64,000 nucleotides of DNA from JBGPLJ01 sp963826145 (GCA_963826145.1 CAWGVW010000001.1:310001-374000); one strand, 5' to 3'; positions 18,590-27,264 are shown, counted from the stretch's first letter. Program-made: numbers and translations. Notes: generated by a model from the letters alone, not told the origin.

Positions 18590-19186
18590 ATGGGTAGCAC
18601 CCGAAGATCGTTTCTGATGGCTTCGGGCCAGACGCTTGGAGCCGGATGGCTCGCACTCAACTGGCCGAAGATCAGCGCGGCAGCCATGCACGCGCATGAG
18701 AATGCGGCTGTGCCCGAACCCAGGATTTCCGTTCTGAGCGCAGGGCAGGCGCGCGAATTCGACGCCATCGCCTCACAGATCATTCCAACCGACGACACGC
18801 CCGGTGCGCACGAGGCGGGTGCCGTGTATTTCATCGATGCCGCGCTCGCCGGATTCTTTTCCACGCATCGCGAGGAATTGCTTGCGGGTCTCGCGGAGTT
18901 TGTCGCCGCGTTCGCCAAGCGCTTCCCCGGAGAGTCGTTCGCCATGAGTCCGGCTGAGCGACAGATCGAGTTTCTCAAGAGCGTCGAAACGACGCCTTTC
19001 TTTCAGACGACGCGCTTTCTCACGGTGCTCGGCCTCTTCGCGAATCCGCAATACGGCGGCAATCGCGGCGGCGCCGGCTGGAAGCTGATCGGCTTCGAAG
19101 ACACGCACGCCTTTCAGCCGCCGTTCGGCTACTACGATCGCGACTACCCCGGCTTCGTGCCTTACGCGAAAAAGGGGCAAGCATGA
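18590..19186 (+). CDS. Gluconate 2-dehydrogenase subunit 3 family protein
   Basis: A 198-residue Tat-exported small subunit: STRRSFLMASGQTLGAGWLAL forms the signal. The mature region has LSAGQAREFDAIASQIIPTDDTPGAHEAGAVYFID, the hallmark of the gluconate 2-dehydrogenase gamma-subunit family. QYGGNRGGAGWKLIGF and YYDRDYPGF close the domain. Such proteins piggyback the catalytic GMC subunit through the Tat system. The stop overlaps the start of the GMC gene by four bases, supporting a complex. Confidence 0.9.
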   Translation: MGSTRRSFLMASGQTLGAGWLALNWPKISAAAMHAHENAAVPEPRISVLSAGQAREFDAIASQIIPTDDTPGAHEAGAVYFIDAALAGFFSTHREELLAGLAEFVAAFAKRFPGESFAMSPAERQIEFLKSVETTPFFQTTRFLTVLGLFANPQYGGNRGGAGWKLIGFEDTHAFQPPFGYYDRDYPGFVPYAKKGQA

Positions 19187-20836
19187 GCACGCGAACCTAC
19201 AAGCCATCGGAGACGGTCGATTTCGCGATCGTCGGCTCCGGCGCCGCAGGCGGCGTGCTCGCGCGCGAACTGTCGCAGGCGGGATTCAGCGTCGTCGTCT
19301 TCGAGCAAGGTCCCCGCCTCGGGCCGGCGGACTTCAAGCACGACGAGCTCCAGTACTGGTTCAACAACGGGCTGACCAACAAGCCGTCGGAGAATCCCCA
19401 GACCTTTCGCCAGGATGCAACCGCCAACGCAACGCTGACGGGCGACACTCCAGCGCTCATCTATGCGCGAATCGTCGGCGGCAGCAGCGTGCACTTCACT
19501 GCCAACTTCTGGCGCTTTCACGAGATCGACTTTCACGAGCGCAGCGTCCTTGGCGCAATCCCGGGAACTGGCTTCGCCGACTGGCCGATTTCCTACGCCG
19601 ATCTCGAGCCGTATTACACCAAGGTCGACTGGGAAGTCGGAGTCTGCGGGCTCGCGGGGGCCAGTCCCTTCGATCCGCCGCGCTCGAAGCCCTATCCGAT
19701 GCCACCGATGCCCGTGAAATCGTCCGGGGTTCTGCTGGAACGGGGCGCCCGCAAGTTGGGCCTCCATCCGTTCCCGGCGCCGCTCGCCATTGCCTCGCAG
19801 CCGTTTCGCGGCCGGCCGGCCTGCGTGCACTGCGGGTTCTGCATGGGCTACGGCTGCGAGGTGATGGCGAAATCCTCGACGCTTTACACGATGATCCCGG
19901 AAGCAGAGGCGACCGGGCGTTGCGAGATTCGCACCGAAAGCTACGTCGTGCGGGTGGAGACGGACGCGCGCGGGCGGGCGACGGGTGTCGCATATTTCGA
20001 TGCTGCCAGGCGCGAGAACTTTCAGAAGGCGCGTGTCGTCGTGGTCTCTGCGAACGGCGCGGAAACGCCGCGCCTGCTCCTCAATTCCGCCAGTCCGAAA
20101 TTTCCGCAGGGGCTCGCCAATTCGAGTGGCTTGGTCGGCAAGTACCTGATGTTCAATTATGGCGGTGACGTTGCCGGAACGTTCGAGCATGAGCTCAACG
20201 AGTACAAAAGCGTGCAGGCAACGCGCAACGTCCACGACTTCTACGATGCGGACCCGAAGCGCGGCTTCTACGGCGGCGGCGGTTTCGATGGGCGCATCGG
20301 CCCGGCGCCCGTACTCTGGGCGCTGGAAACGGCGCGCCAGGAGCCCGACTGGGGATCGCAATACAAGGCGGCGATCCGGGAGTTTCCGCGCTCCATGATC
20401 GTCGAATGCCATGGCACCTCGCTCGCCGTGGAATCGAACAGCATCAGTATCGATCCCGATGTCAAGGATGCGTGGGGCGTGCCGGCGATTCGCACGACCT
20501 ATCGCGACCATGCGGACGATGTCGCGACCGCACGCTTCAACCAGGCGCGCGCCGAAGAAATCCTGCAGGCGGCGGGCGCGCAGCGCACGTGGAGGGTGCC
20601 GCTGCAGGAATCGAAACTTGCAGTGCACCTCCTTGGCACCTGCCGGATGGGCGAGCGATCCGAAGACTTCGGTCGTCGACAAATACCACCGCACGCACGA
20701 TGTGCCGAACCTGTTCCTGTGCGACGGCAGCAGCTTCGTAACGTCGGGGCGCGGCCAGCCGACGATGACGATCCAGGCGCTCGCGTTTCGCGCCGCGGAT
20801 CACATCGCGCAGTTTGCGCGCAGGAACGAGATCTAG
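19183..20836 (+). pseudogene. GMC family oxidoreductase (gluconate 2-dehydrogenase alpha-like), frameshifted near the 3' end
   Basis: Catalytic flavoprotein subunit, about 550 residues once joined. FAD binding: VDFAIVGSGAAGGVLARELS. RIVGGSSVHFTANFWRF follows, and GRPACVHCGFCMGYGCEVMAKS is the Cys-rich stretch typical of gluconate/sorbose dehydrogenase-like GMC enzymes. After CRMGERSEDF the first frame goes wrong at about 20650-20656. One base removed there gives DPKTSVVDKYHRTHDVPNLF, then CDGSSFVTSGRGQPTMTIQA with the catalytic-domain end, stopping at 20836. The missing partner of a complete complex would be a multiheme cytochrome c. An assembly insertion is likelier than decay, since both halves are well conserved. 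Confidence 0.85.
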
Positions 20837-21621
20837 GCGCTGAAAACGACCGACAGCATGCTGATCGACCCGAGGTCGACGCCGTCGGTGAGCACCTCGA
20901 TCTTGTCCTCGTCGGCCGCTGCGCCGATGGTGTAGATGAGGGGCAGATAGTGTTCCGGCGTCGGAATTGAGAGTCGCGCGGCGTCGCCGAACTGCATGGG
21001 ATTGACGATGGCTTGCGCGTCGCGCGCGAGCAGCCGTTCGCGCAGCCAGTCGTTGAACGCAAGAGCCCAGTCAAATGGCTGCGCATCGTCCGTTCGACGC
21101 ATGACGCCGAGGTTGTGGACGACGTTGCCGCTGCCGAGGATGAGCACGCCCTCATCGCGCAATGGCGCGAGCTTGCGGCCTGCGTCGAAATGAAAGGCAG
21201 CGGGCTGGGTTCCGTCGATGCTGAGCTGGACCACCGGGATCCCGGCTTCGGGGTACATGTGCGCAAGCACGGACCACGCACCGTGATCGAGACCCCAGGT
21301 CTCGTCCGCGCGAACATCGACACCGCGCAAAAGCGTGCGCACACGCTCTGCAAGAGCCGGCTCACCGGGCGCCGGGTAGTCGTAGGCAAAAAGCTCTGGC
21401 GGAAAGCCGTAGAAATCGTGAATGGTTTTCGGCTGCGCCATTGCCGTTACCGCGGTGCCTGCAACGTACCAATGCGCCGAGATGACGAGGATGGCTTTCG
21501 GTTTCGGGAGCTTACTCGCGAGGCTGCGCCACGCTTGCGTGTAAGCATTGTCCGCGAGCGTATTCATCGGCGATCCGTGGCCGATGAATACGACGGGCAG
21601 GCGTGCCGCGGCCTCAGGCAT
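20833..21621 (-). CDS. ygiD: DODA-type extradiol aromatic ring-opening dioxygenase
   Basis: A 262-residue class III extradiol dioxygenase of the YgiD/DOPA-4,5-dioxygenase group. The metal-binding His residues are in LPVVFIGHGSPMN and AILVISAHWYV. WGLDHGAWSVLAHMYP supplies further active-site residues, and ILGSGNVVHNLG is a conserved late motif. It would cleave catechols such as DOPA next to the hydroxyls. Its start overlaps the pirin gene end by eight bases, so it is the third gene of the azoR-pirin-ygiD operon, consistent with catechol/quinone metabolism. It ends four bases into the convergent GMC gene. Confidence 0.9.
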   Translation of the reverse strand: MPEAAARLPVVFIGHGSPMNTLADNAYTQAWRSLASKLPKPKAILVISAHWYVAGTAVTAMAQPKTIHDFYGFPPELFAYDYPAPGEPALAERVRTLLRGVDVRADETWGLDHGAWSVLAHMYPEAGIPVVQLSIDGTQPAAFHFDAGRKLAPLRDEGVLILGSGNVVHNLGVMRRTDDAQPFDWALAFNDWLRERLLARDAQAIVNPMQFGDAARLSIPTPEHYLPLIYTIGAAADEDKIEVLTDGVDLGSISMLSVVFSA

Positions 21622-22522
21622 TGACGACCCGTTCCGCCGGCCTTTCAGCGAGCTTCCCGCTCTGATAGTCGTGAATTGCCTGCTCGATTTCCTCGCGCGT
21701 GTTCATCACGAACGGGCCGTACTGCACGATCGGCTCATTGAGCGGCCGTGCGGCGAGCAGCAGGAACTTCGCTCCGTCGGTGCCGGCCGCGACTTCAATC
21801 GTTTCGCCCTTCGAAAGAACCGCCATGCTTTGCCGCGCGAGCTTGCGCGTAGCTCCCGCAGGTCCGACTTCCAGCGTACCTTCGTACGGATAGAGGAGCG
21901 CCGTGTAGTCCACATTGAGCGCATGCGTGAAACGCCCGCGGGGCCCGATTGCCACGTCGAGATAGAGTGGATCGGTGCTCACGCCCTTCTTTGCGCCGTT
22001 GATCGGGCCGTGCGTTGTCTTCCCGCCCGCCGTCATTGAACCGGCAATGACTTTGACGCTGACGCCGTCGCCAGCCTCGACGGACGGAATGTCCTTGGGC
22101 GAGATGTCCTGGTACGCCGCCGGCTTCATTTTTTCGCGTGCCGGAAGGTTCAGCCACAGCTGAAAGCCCCGCATGCGTCCTTCAGCCTGTTGCGGCATTT
22201 CCGAGTGAATGATGCCGCGCCCAGCCGTCATCCACTGCACGCCGCCCGCGATGAGCTCGCCTCGATTGCCGAGGTGATCCTCGTGGCGCATGTGCCCGTC
22301 AAGCATGTACGTGACGGTCTCGAAGCCGCGATGCGGATGTGGCGGGAAACCCGCGATGTAGTCGCGCGGATCGTCCGAGAAGAACTCATCGAGCATGAGG
22401 AAGGGATCCGCGCGCAGCGTCTGGCGCGAACCCAGGCTCCGTCGCAGCTTCACGCCCGCGCCGTCCGACGTCGCCATGGATTCGATGATGTTCGTGATCG
22501 TTCGGGTGGTCATGTTGGTCAT
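21614..22522 (-). CDS. Pirin family protein
   Basis: A 302-residue bicupin. N-terminal cupin motifs: DPFLMLDEFFSDDPRDYIAGFPPHPHRGFETVTYML, with the metal-binding His pair (HPHRGFE), and DHLGNRGELIAGGVQWMTAGRGIIHSE with the remaining ligands. The C-terminal half has the second, degenerate cupin. Bacterial pirins such as YhhW act as quercetin 2,3-dioxygenases. Middle gene of an operon with azoR (six bases upstream) and the DODA dioxygenase, all acting on quinones or polyphenols. Confidence 0.93.
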   Translation of the reverse strand: MTNMTTRTITNIIESMATSDGAGVKLRRSLGSRQTLRADPFLMLDEFFSDDPRDYIAGFPPHPHRGFETVTYMLDGHMRHEDHLGNRGELIAGGVQWMTAGRGIIHSEMPQQAEGRMRGFQLWLNLPAREKMKPAAYQDISPKDIPSVEAGDGVSVKVIAGSMTAGGKTTHGPINGAKKGVSTDPLYLDVAIGPRGRFTHALNVDYTALLYPYEGTLEVGPAGATRKLARQSMAVLSKGETIEVAAGTDGAKFLLLAARPLNEPIVQYGPFVMNTREEIEQAIHDYQSGKLAERPAERVVNA

Positions 22523-22528
22523 CCTCCA

Positions 22529-23149
22529 TTACGCGGCGAGTTGCCGCGGTTCAACGAGGCTCTGGATGCGCGTCATCGCCCCGGTCAGGGCCTCGACCTT
22601 CTGCGGTTCGCCGTATGCGAGCCCTTCGGCATAGACAAAAGTGATGTCCTCGATCCCGAGAAACCGGAAGAACTGCTTCACGTAATCGGTTTCCGTATCT
22701 GCGGGCGTGCCTGCATGCTTTCCACCCCGGGTGGAGAACACGAAGAGTTTCTTGCCCTTCAGGAGTCCCTCCGGCCCGTTCGCGGTGTAGCGGAACGTTA
22801 CACCGGCCCGCGCGACATGGTCGAAGTACGCGCGCAGTGTCGAGGGAACGCCGAAGTTGTACATCGGCAATCCGAGGACGATGACATCCGCCTCACGGAG
22901 CTCGCCGATCAGCTGGTCGGAATACGCGACGATGGCACGCTCATGGTCGCTTCGCTGCTCGGGCGACTTCAGGAAAGCCTGAAAGCGTTCGGCGGTGAGG
23001 TGCGGCACCGGCTCCCGTGAGAAGTCGCGCCGGATGAGCGTCGAGTCGTCCTCGCTGGTCCGCCAGAGTTCGGCGAATTGATCGGCCAGTCGGCTCGACT
23101 GCCCGGCGTCGCCGAACAAGCTTGAATTGATGGTGAGTAGCGTCGTCAT
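22529..23149 (-). CDS. azoR: FMN-dependent NADH-azoreductase / quinone reductase
   Basis: A 206-residue flavodoxin-like NADH:quinone oxidoreductase. The start at 23149 (MTTLLTINSSLFG) gives the usual N-terminus. FMN-contact segments are SSLFGDAGQSSRLADQF, GLPMYNFGVPSTLRAYFDHVARAGVTFRYT, and FSTRGGKHAG. It reduces quinones, and azo dyes as a side reaction, by two electrons. First gene of the azoR-pirin-ygiD operon, divergent from a LysR regulator whose probable sites lie in the 94-base gap. Confidence 0.92.
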   Translation of the reverse strand: MTTLLTINSSLFGDAGQSSRLADQFAELWRTSEDDSTLIRRDFSREPVPHLTAERFQAFLKSPEQRSDHERAIVAYSDQLIGELREADVIVLGLPMYNFGVPSTLRAYFDHVARAGVTFRYTANGPEGLLKGKKLFVFSTRGGKHAGTPADTETDYVKQFFRFLGIEDITFVYAEGLAYGEPQKVEALTGAMTRIQSLVEPRQLAA

Positions 23150-23184
23150 GGCTGCCTCTCGTTGTTTCGTGGGCAGCATTTAAC

Positions 23185-23201
23185 TATCAGTAGAGAAGAT
23201 A
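23185..23201. promoter_or_regulatory. Candidate LysR-type operator (T-N11-A box)
   Basis: The inverted repeat TATC-N9-GATA lies between azoR and the LysR gene. It contains the ATC-N9-GAT core with T-N11-A spacing (T at 23187, A at 23199) expected of LysR-type sites. Its position upstream of both divergent genes suits co-inducer-dependent activation of azoR. Confidence 0.6.
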
Positions 23202-23221
23202 AAAAAGTAGAATAAACAGTC

Positions 23222-23246
23222 CATATTAATCGAAATAGCTAATATG
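23222..23246. promoter_or_regulatory. Perfect inverted repeat overlapping the LysR start codon
   Basis: CATATTA (23222-23228) and TAATATG (23240-23246) form a perfect 7-bp inverted repeat around an 11-base spacer. The ATG start of the LysR gene at 23244 is part of the right arm. A regulator bound here would block its own expression, as in classical LysR autorepression. Confidence 0.5.
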
Positions 23247-24173
23247 AATTCGGCTCCGAGAATCTCGCTCGAACAATGGCGGTCGCTCGTGGCGGTGGTC
23301 GATGCCGGCGGCTATGCGCAGGCCGCCAATACGCTGCACAAGAGCCAGTCCGCAGTGACCTACGCAGTCCAGAAGCTCGAGTCACAGCTCGGAATCAAGG
23401 CTTTCGAGCTCCAGGGACGCAAGGCTGTGCTGACGCCGACCGGACAGCTCCTCTACCGGCGCGCTCGCGCCCTGCTCGAGGAAGCGAGTGGCGTCGAAGG
23501 GGCGGCGCGTACGCTCTCGGCCGGGTGGGAGGCGGAGATCCGCGTCGCCGCCGAGATAGTCTTTCCGACCTGGCTGCTGCTTGACTGCTTCGCGAAATTC
23601 GGCGGCGAGAGCCCCCACACCCGCATCGAGCTCATCGAATCGGTGATGGGTGGCACGACCGAGGCGCTGCTCTCGGGCCAGGCGGACCTCGCCGTCACGG
23701 GAACGATCCCGCAGGGCTTCACCGGCGATTCGCTGCTGCGCGCGCGCTTCGTCCCGGCGGCGAGCCCGAATCACCCGCTGCTTGGGCTCGGGCGCAAGCT
23801 CGGCCCGCGTGACCTCGCCGCGCACCGCCATCTCCTCGTGCGCGAATCCGGTTCGCGACGGGATTCGCGCCCGATCATGGACGTCGAGCAGCGTTGGACC
23901 GTGACTCACATGGCAACGTCGATCGAAGCCGCGACGCGCGGTTACGGCTGGGCATGGTTTCCGGAGGAAAAGATCCGCACCGAACTGACGGCCGGCGCGC
24001 TCAAGCCTTTGCCGCTGCGTGATGGCGGCGAACGCTTCCTGGAACTCTATCTCGTGTTCGCCGATCGCGAGGGAGCGGGGCCGGGCACCTTGCGGCTCGC
24101 CGAGATTCTGCGGGCGGAGGTGGCCCGCAACTGTGCGAATGCTGCGCGCCGCGCAAGCGCACGCGGCCAATAG
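23244..24173 (+). CDS. LysR family transcriptional regulator
   Basis: A 309-residue LysR regulator. Winged-helix: LEQWRSLVAVVDAGGYAQAA, then LHKSQSAVTYAVQKLESQLG (recognition helix) and FELQGRKAVLTPTGQLLYRRA. The effector domain follows with EIRVAAEIVFPTWLLLDCF and LSGQADLAVTGTIPQGF. It is divergent from the azoR-pirin-ygiD operon with only 94 bases between, so it most likely controls that operon in response to an aromatic or quinone. Two inverted repeats in the gap fit LysR binding. Confidence 0.93.
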   Translation: MNSAPRISLEQWRSLVAVVDAGGYAQAANTLHKSQSAVTYAVQKLESQLGIKAFELQGRKAVLTPTGQLLYRRARALLEEASGVEGAARTLSAGWEAEIRVAAEIVFPTWLLLDCFAKFGGESPHTRIELIESVMGGTTEALLSGQADLAVTGTIPQGFTGDSLLRARFVPAASPNHPLLGLGRKLGPRDLAAHRHLLVRESGSRRDSRPIMDVEQRWTVTHMATSIEAATRGYGWAWFPEEKIRTELTAGALKPLPLRDGGERFLELYLVFADREGAGPGTLRLAEILRAEVARNCANAARRASARGQ

Positions 24174-24181
24174 GCTAGCTG

Positions 24182-24670
24182 CTAGCGATCCAGCTTGTTC
24201 GCCATGGCTTCGTCGGCTTTCGATTCGGCCGTCTTGCCCATGTCGTTGTAGATGTCCGAGCGCAGGTAGTAGGCGTCCGCGCTCTTCGGGCTCAGTTCTA
24301 TCGCCTTGTTGACGTCCTTCAGGGCTTCATCGTACTTCTCGTTGCGCCGATTGACGCCCGCGCGAATCATGAAACCGGAGGCGTCGTTCGGCGCCATCTG
24401 GATCATCTTGTTCGCGTCCTCGATGGCCTTGTCGTATTCGCCGCGCTCATCGTTCGCCTTCGCCCGCAGGCCATAGAGATCGATTCGGTCCGGCGCCGTG
24501 GCGATTGCCTGATCGAGCGCTGCCAGGGCGACCTTGTACTTGCCATCCTGCAAAGCCTTCTGCGCCTGTTTGACGAGGTCGTCGACGCTCGCGGCACCTG
24601 CCTCAAAGCTCATTGAGAGCGTGCCCAGCGCCAATAGCAGTGCGGCGACAGCGGAGACTTTACGTGACAT
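24182..24670 (-). CDS. Exported tetratricopeptide-repeat protein
   Basis: 162 residues. The start at 24670 gives a signal peptide (SAVAALLLALGTLSMSFEAGAA); a longer frame upstream has no coding character. About four TPR units follow: DLVKQAQKALQDGKYKVALA, then GLRAKANDERGEYDKAIEDA, MIRAGVNRRNEKYDEALKDV and YYLRSDIYNDMGKTAESKAD. TPRs are protein-interaction scaffolds; the partner is unknown. Divergent from the AOC-barrel gene. Confidence 0.85.
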   Translation of the reverse strand: MSRKVSAVAALLLALGTLSMSFEAGAASVDDLVKQAQKALQDGKYKVALAALDQAIATAPDRIDLYGLRAKANDERGEYDKAIEDANKMIQMAPNDASGFMIRAGVNRRNEKYDEALKDVNKAIELSPKSADAYYLRSDIYNDMGKTAESKADEAMANKLDR

Positions 24671-24826
24671 GGAACCCCTCCTCGAACATCCGAAGGCGCA
24701 ATCATTGCGCCTAGCAGCGCCCCGGAGCAAGACCGGCATCGCGCACCGCGCAATCCCTGCTAACATTCGGGGCGAGATCAATAATTCCAAGCCCTCAAAT
24801 TCCTTTTGATCCGAGCGTGGTGTCTC

Positions 24827-25261
24827 ATGAGCGGGAATTTCGCACTGATTGCAGCCGCCGGGGCAGTGCTGGCTTCGACTCCCGCGCTGGCTGGCAACAC
24901 CATTGCCGTCGTCGAGCACGCGGCAACGGACGCGGTTACGGACACAGGCGCTCCCGGCGATACGGCGGGCGATCTGCTGACGTTCGCGAATCCCGTATTT
25001 GACGCGGCCAACAAGAAGCAGATCGGCACTGACCAGGGCTATTGCATCCGCACGGAGGTCGGCAAATCCTGGGAATGCTTCTGGACGATCTCGCTCGCCG
25101 ACGGCCAGATCACGGTCGAAGGCCCGTTTCTAGACAAGGGCGACTCGGTGCTGGCCGTGACCGGTGGCACCGCCAAGTATGCCGGTGCGCGCGGCCAGAT
25201 GAAGCTACACGCGCGCGATGAGAAGGGCAGCGAATACGACTTCGTGTACGAGCTCGAGTAA
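24827..25261 (+). CDS. Allene oxide cyclase barrel-like exported protein
   Basis: 144 residues with a signal peptide (NFALIAAAGAVLASTPALA). The mature part matches the bacterial allene-oxide-cyclase/dirigent-like barrel: GTDQGYCIRTEVGKSWECFW, then QITVEGPFLDKGDSVLAVTGG and AGARGQMKLHARDE. These proteins form eight-stranded barrels that hold small hydrophobic ligands; the bacterial function is unknown. Start at ATG 24827 preferred over a TTG at 24806. The NYN protein gene starts 20 bases later. Confidence 0.8.
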   Translation: MSGNFALIAAAGAVLASTPALAGNTIAVVEHAATDAVTDTGAPGDTAGDLLTFANPVFDAANKKQIGTDQGYCIRTEVGKSWECFWTISLADGQITVEGPFLDKGDSVLAVTGGTAKYAGARGQMKLHARDEKGSEYDFVYELE

Positions 25262-25281
25262 CGCGAGAGGATCCAGCGACG

Positions 25282-26091
25282 ATGGCCATGAGCGAAATCC
25301 GGAATCTCGCGCTCTTCTGCGACTTCGAGAACATCGCGCTCGGCGTGCGCGAGTCGAACTACGCCCGCTTCGACATGCAGAAGGTGCTCGAACGGCTGCT
25401 GCTCACGAAGGGGAGCATCGTCGTAAAGAAGGCGTACTGCGACTGGGAGCGTTACAAGGAGTTCAAGACGGGCATGCATGAGGCCGCTTTCGAACTCATC
25501 GAGATCCCGCACGTGCGCCAGTCTGGCAAGAATTCGGCCGACATCCGCATGGTCGTCGACGCGCTCGACCTCTGCTATACCAAGGTGCACGTCGACACCT
25601 TCGTCATCATGAGCGGCGATTCGGATTTCTCGCCGCTCGTGTCGAAGCTCCGGGAGAACGCGAAGCACGTGATCGGCGTCGGCGTGAAGAATTCCTCGTC
25701 GGACCTTCTCATCGAGAACTGCGACGACTTCATCTTCTACGACGACCTGGTGCGCGCCGCGCCGAAGCGCGGTCGCGGCAAGGCGGCGTCCGCGAAGGCA
25801 CAGTCGGATGCACCGCCGCCGCCCAAGAAGCCCGAGGAGGAACGCCGGCAGGAAGCCTTCGACCTGATCCTCGAGACCGTCGCAGCGCTGCTCGCGGAAC
25901 GCGGCGCCGAAGAAAGAATCTGGGGCTCGATGGTCAAGCAGGCGCTGAAGCGCCGCAAACCCGGCTTCAACGAGTCTTACTTCGGTTTCGGTTCGTTCAA
26001 CGAACTGCTGGAAGAGGGCGGGGCCCGCAAGCTTCTCGAGCTCGAGCGCGACGAGAAATCCGGCGGCTACATCGTCCGCCTCCCGAAATAG
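25282..26091 (+). CDS. NYN-domain ribonuclease-like protein with C-terminal OST-HTH/LOTUS-type domain
   Basis: A 269-residue cytoplasmic protein. The N-terminal NYN (PIN-like) nuclease domain keeps the acidic metal-binding residues: Asp in LALFCDFENIALG, Asp in NSADIRMVVDALDL, and two Asp in FVIMSGDSDFSPLVSKL. A low-complexity Lys/Pro linker (QSDAPPPPKKPEEE) leads to a C-terminal OST-HTH/LOTUS-like domain (AFDLILETVAALLAERG, then KQALKRRKPGFNESYFGFG). LOTUS domains bind RNA. Together they suggest an RNA-targeting endonuclease of the LabA/DUF88 type. RNA cleavage is inferred. Confidence 0.88.
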   Translation: MAMSEIRNLALFCDFENIALGVRESNYARFDMQKVLERLLLTKGSIVVKKAYCDWERYKEFKTGMHEAAFELIEIPHVRQSGKNSADIRMVVDALDLCYTKVHVDTFVIMSGDSDFSPLVSKLRENAKHVIGVGVKNSSSDLLIENCDDFIFYDDLVRAAPKRGRGKAASAKAQSDAPPPPKKPEEERRQEAFDLILETVAALLAERGAEERIWGSMVKQALKRRKPGFNESYFGFGSFNELLEEGGARKLLELERDEKSGGYIVRLPK

Positions 26092-26097
26092 TCCACT

Positions 26098-26135
26098 CCC
26101 TCTCCCGCTTGCGGGAGAGGGCTGGGGTGAGGGTC
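26098..26135 (+). repeat. Dispersed REP-like palindromic repeat, copy B
   Basis: A perfect 11-bp inverted repeat (26098-26108 and 26111-26121, arm CCCTCTCCCGC, 2-base loop) runs directly into GGGCTGGGGTGAGGGTC (26119-26135), the exact reverse complement of the 8430-8446 core. It lies between convergent genes and reaches into the stop codon of the exported dehydrogenase. No T run, so it is not a classical terminator, though the hairpin may protect mRNA ends. Confidence 0.65.
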
Positions 26136-27264
26136 AATAGCCCTTGCCGATGTCGACGACGGAGAGCATCGGCTCACCGGCGATGTAGCGTCTCACGTTC
26201 TCGTGCACCACGGCGTTGCGCATCTCGTCCGCGAGCGGCGTGTAGGCCGAGACGTGCGGCGTGATGATCACGTTCGGCAGCTTCCACAATGGACTGTCGG
26301 ACGGCAGCGGCTCGGGGTCCGTGACGTCAAGTCCCGCTCCGGCGATGCGCTTGTCCCTGATGGCTGCGATCAAGTCCGCGGTGACGGTGCTGCGACCGCG
26401 CCCGACGCTCAGGAAATAAGCCGTCGGTTTCATGACCGCAAAGAACTGTGCATTGAAGATGCCGGTGGTCGCCGGCGTGAGCGGCAGGCAATTCACGACG
26501 AAGTCCGCGTCCTTCGCGAGCGCGGGAAGTTCGTCGGGCAAGCCCACATAGCTCACGTAGTCCGGCCCGGTCCGGCCGCTCGCGCGCGTTGCCGTGACCT
26601 TCATGCCGAACGCATGCGCCCGCCGGGCGACCTCCGTGCCGATGCCGCCGAGTCCGACGACGAGCACGGTCTTGCCTTCGAGATCCGCCATCGCCGGCAT
26701 CGTCGGGGAGTATCCCGACCAGCGCGCCGCCCGCTGCTCGCCGATGTAGAAGTCGAGCTTGCGGCTGAGCATGAGCATCAGTCCCATGACGTGCTCGGAC
26801 ATGCTGCCGGCTGCGGCACGCTGCAAGTTCGTGACGAGCGGCTTGCGTTCCTGGACAACGGGTAGCGTCACGCAGCGCTCCGCGCCCGCCGCGAGCCACT
26901 GGATCCATTGGAGCTTCTTTGCCTTGAGCAGAATGTCCTCGGAGCAAATGCCGAGCGAGGCGTCCGCGTCGGCAATGTCACGGGCCACGGTATTCGACGA
27001 CAACTCGACGAATTTCACCTTGGGCGCGAGCTGGCGAAGCGAGTCGAGCTGGTCGTGAAGCTGCGGTGACACCAGCATGATGCGCGGAATCTTCCAGCCT
27101 GCGCGCTCGCTTACAGGCTGCGATGCGATGTGCAGGCCGAGGTCGGCGATGAGTTTCGAGGAATCGGGTGCCGGTGCGGCTTCATCGGCGCGCGCGCCGC
27201 AGACGAAGGTCGCCGCGATCAGAATAGCGAACGAGAAGCGACGCAGATCAAAGCGAACCATCAT
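26134..27264 (-). CDS. D-2-hydroxyacid dehydrogenase with N-terminal signal peptide
   Basis: A 376-residue NAD(P)-dependent 2-hydroxyacid dehydrogenase fold with an unusual leader: RRFSFAILIAATFVCGARA reads as a Sec signal peptide. Rossmann motif: GKTVLVVGLGGIGTEVARRA. Catalytic residues fit the family: Arg in FLSVGRGRSTVTADL, Glu in VTDPEPLPSDSPLW, His in NVIITPHVSAYT. An NAD(P)-dependent enzyme outside the cytoplasm has no obvious cofactor supply, so either the leader is a membrane anchor or the enzyme binds its cofactor before export. The start at 27264 or the next codon keeps the leader intact. No operon partner. Confidence 0.88.
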   Translation of the reverse strand: MMVRFDLRRFSFAILIAATFVCGARADEAAPAPDSSKLIADLGLHIASQPVSERAGWKIPRIMLVSPQLHDQLDSLRQLAPKVKFVELSSNTVARDIADADASLGICSEDILLKAKKLQWIQWLAAGAERCVTLPVVQERKPLVTNLQRAAAGSMSEHVMGLMLMLSRKLDFYIGEQRAARWSGYSPTMPAMADLEGKTVLVVGLGGIGTEVARRAHAFGMKVTATRASGRTGPDYVSYVGLPDELPALAKDADFVVNCLPLTPATTGIFNAQFFAVMKPTAYFLSVGRGRSTVTADLIAAIRDKRIAGAGLDVTDPEPLPSDSPLWKLPNVIITPHVSAYTPLADEMRNAVVHENVRRYIAGEPMLSVVDIGKGY

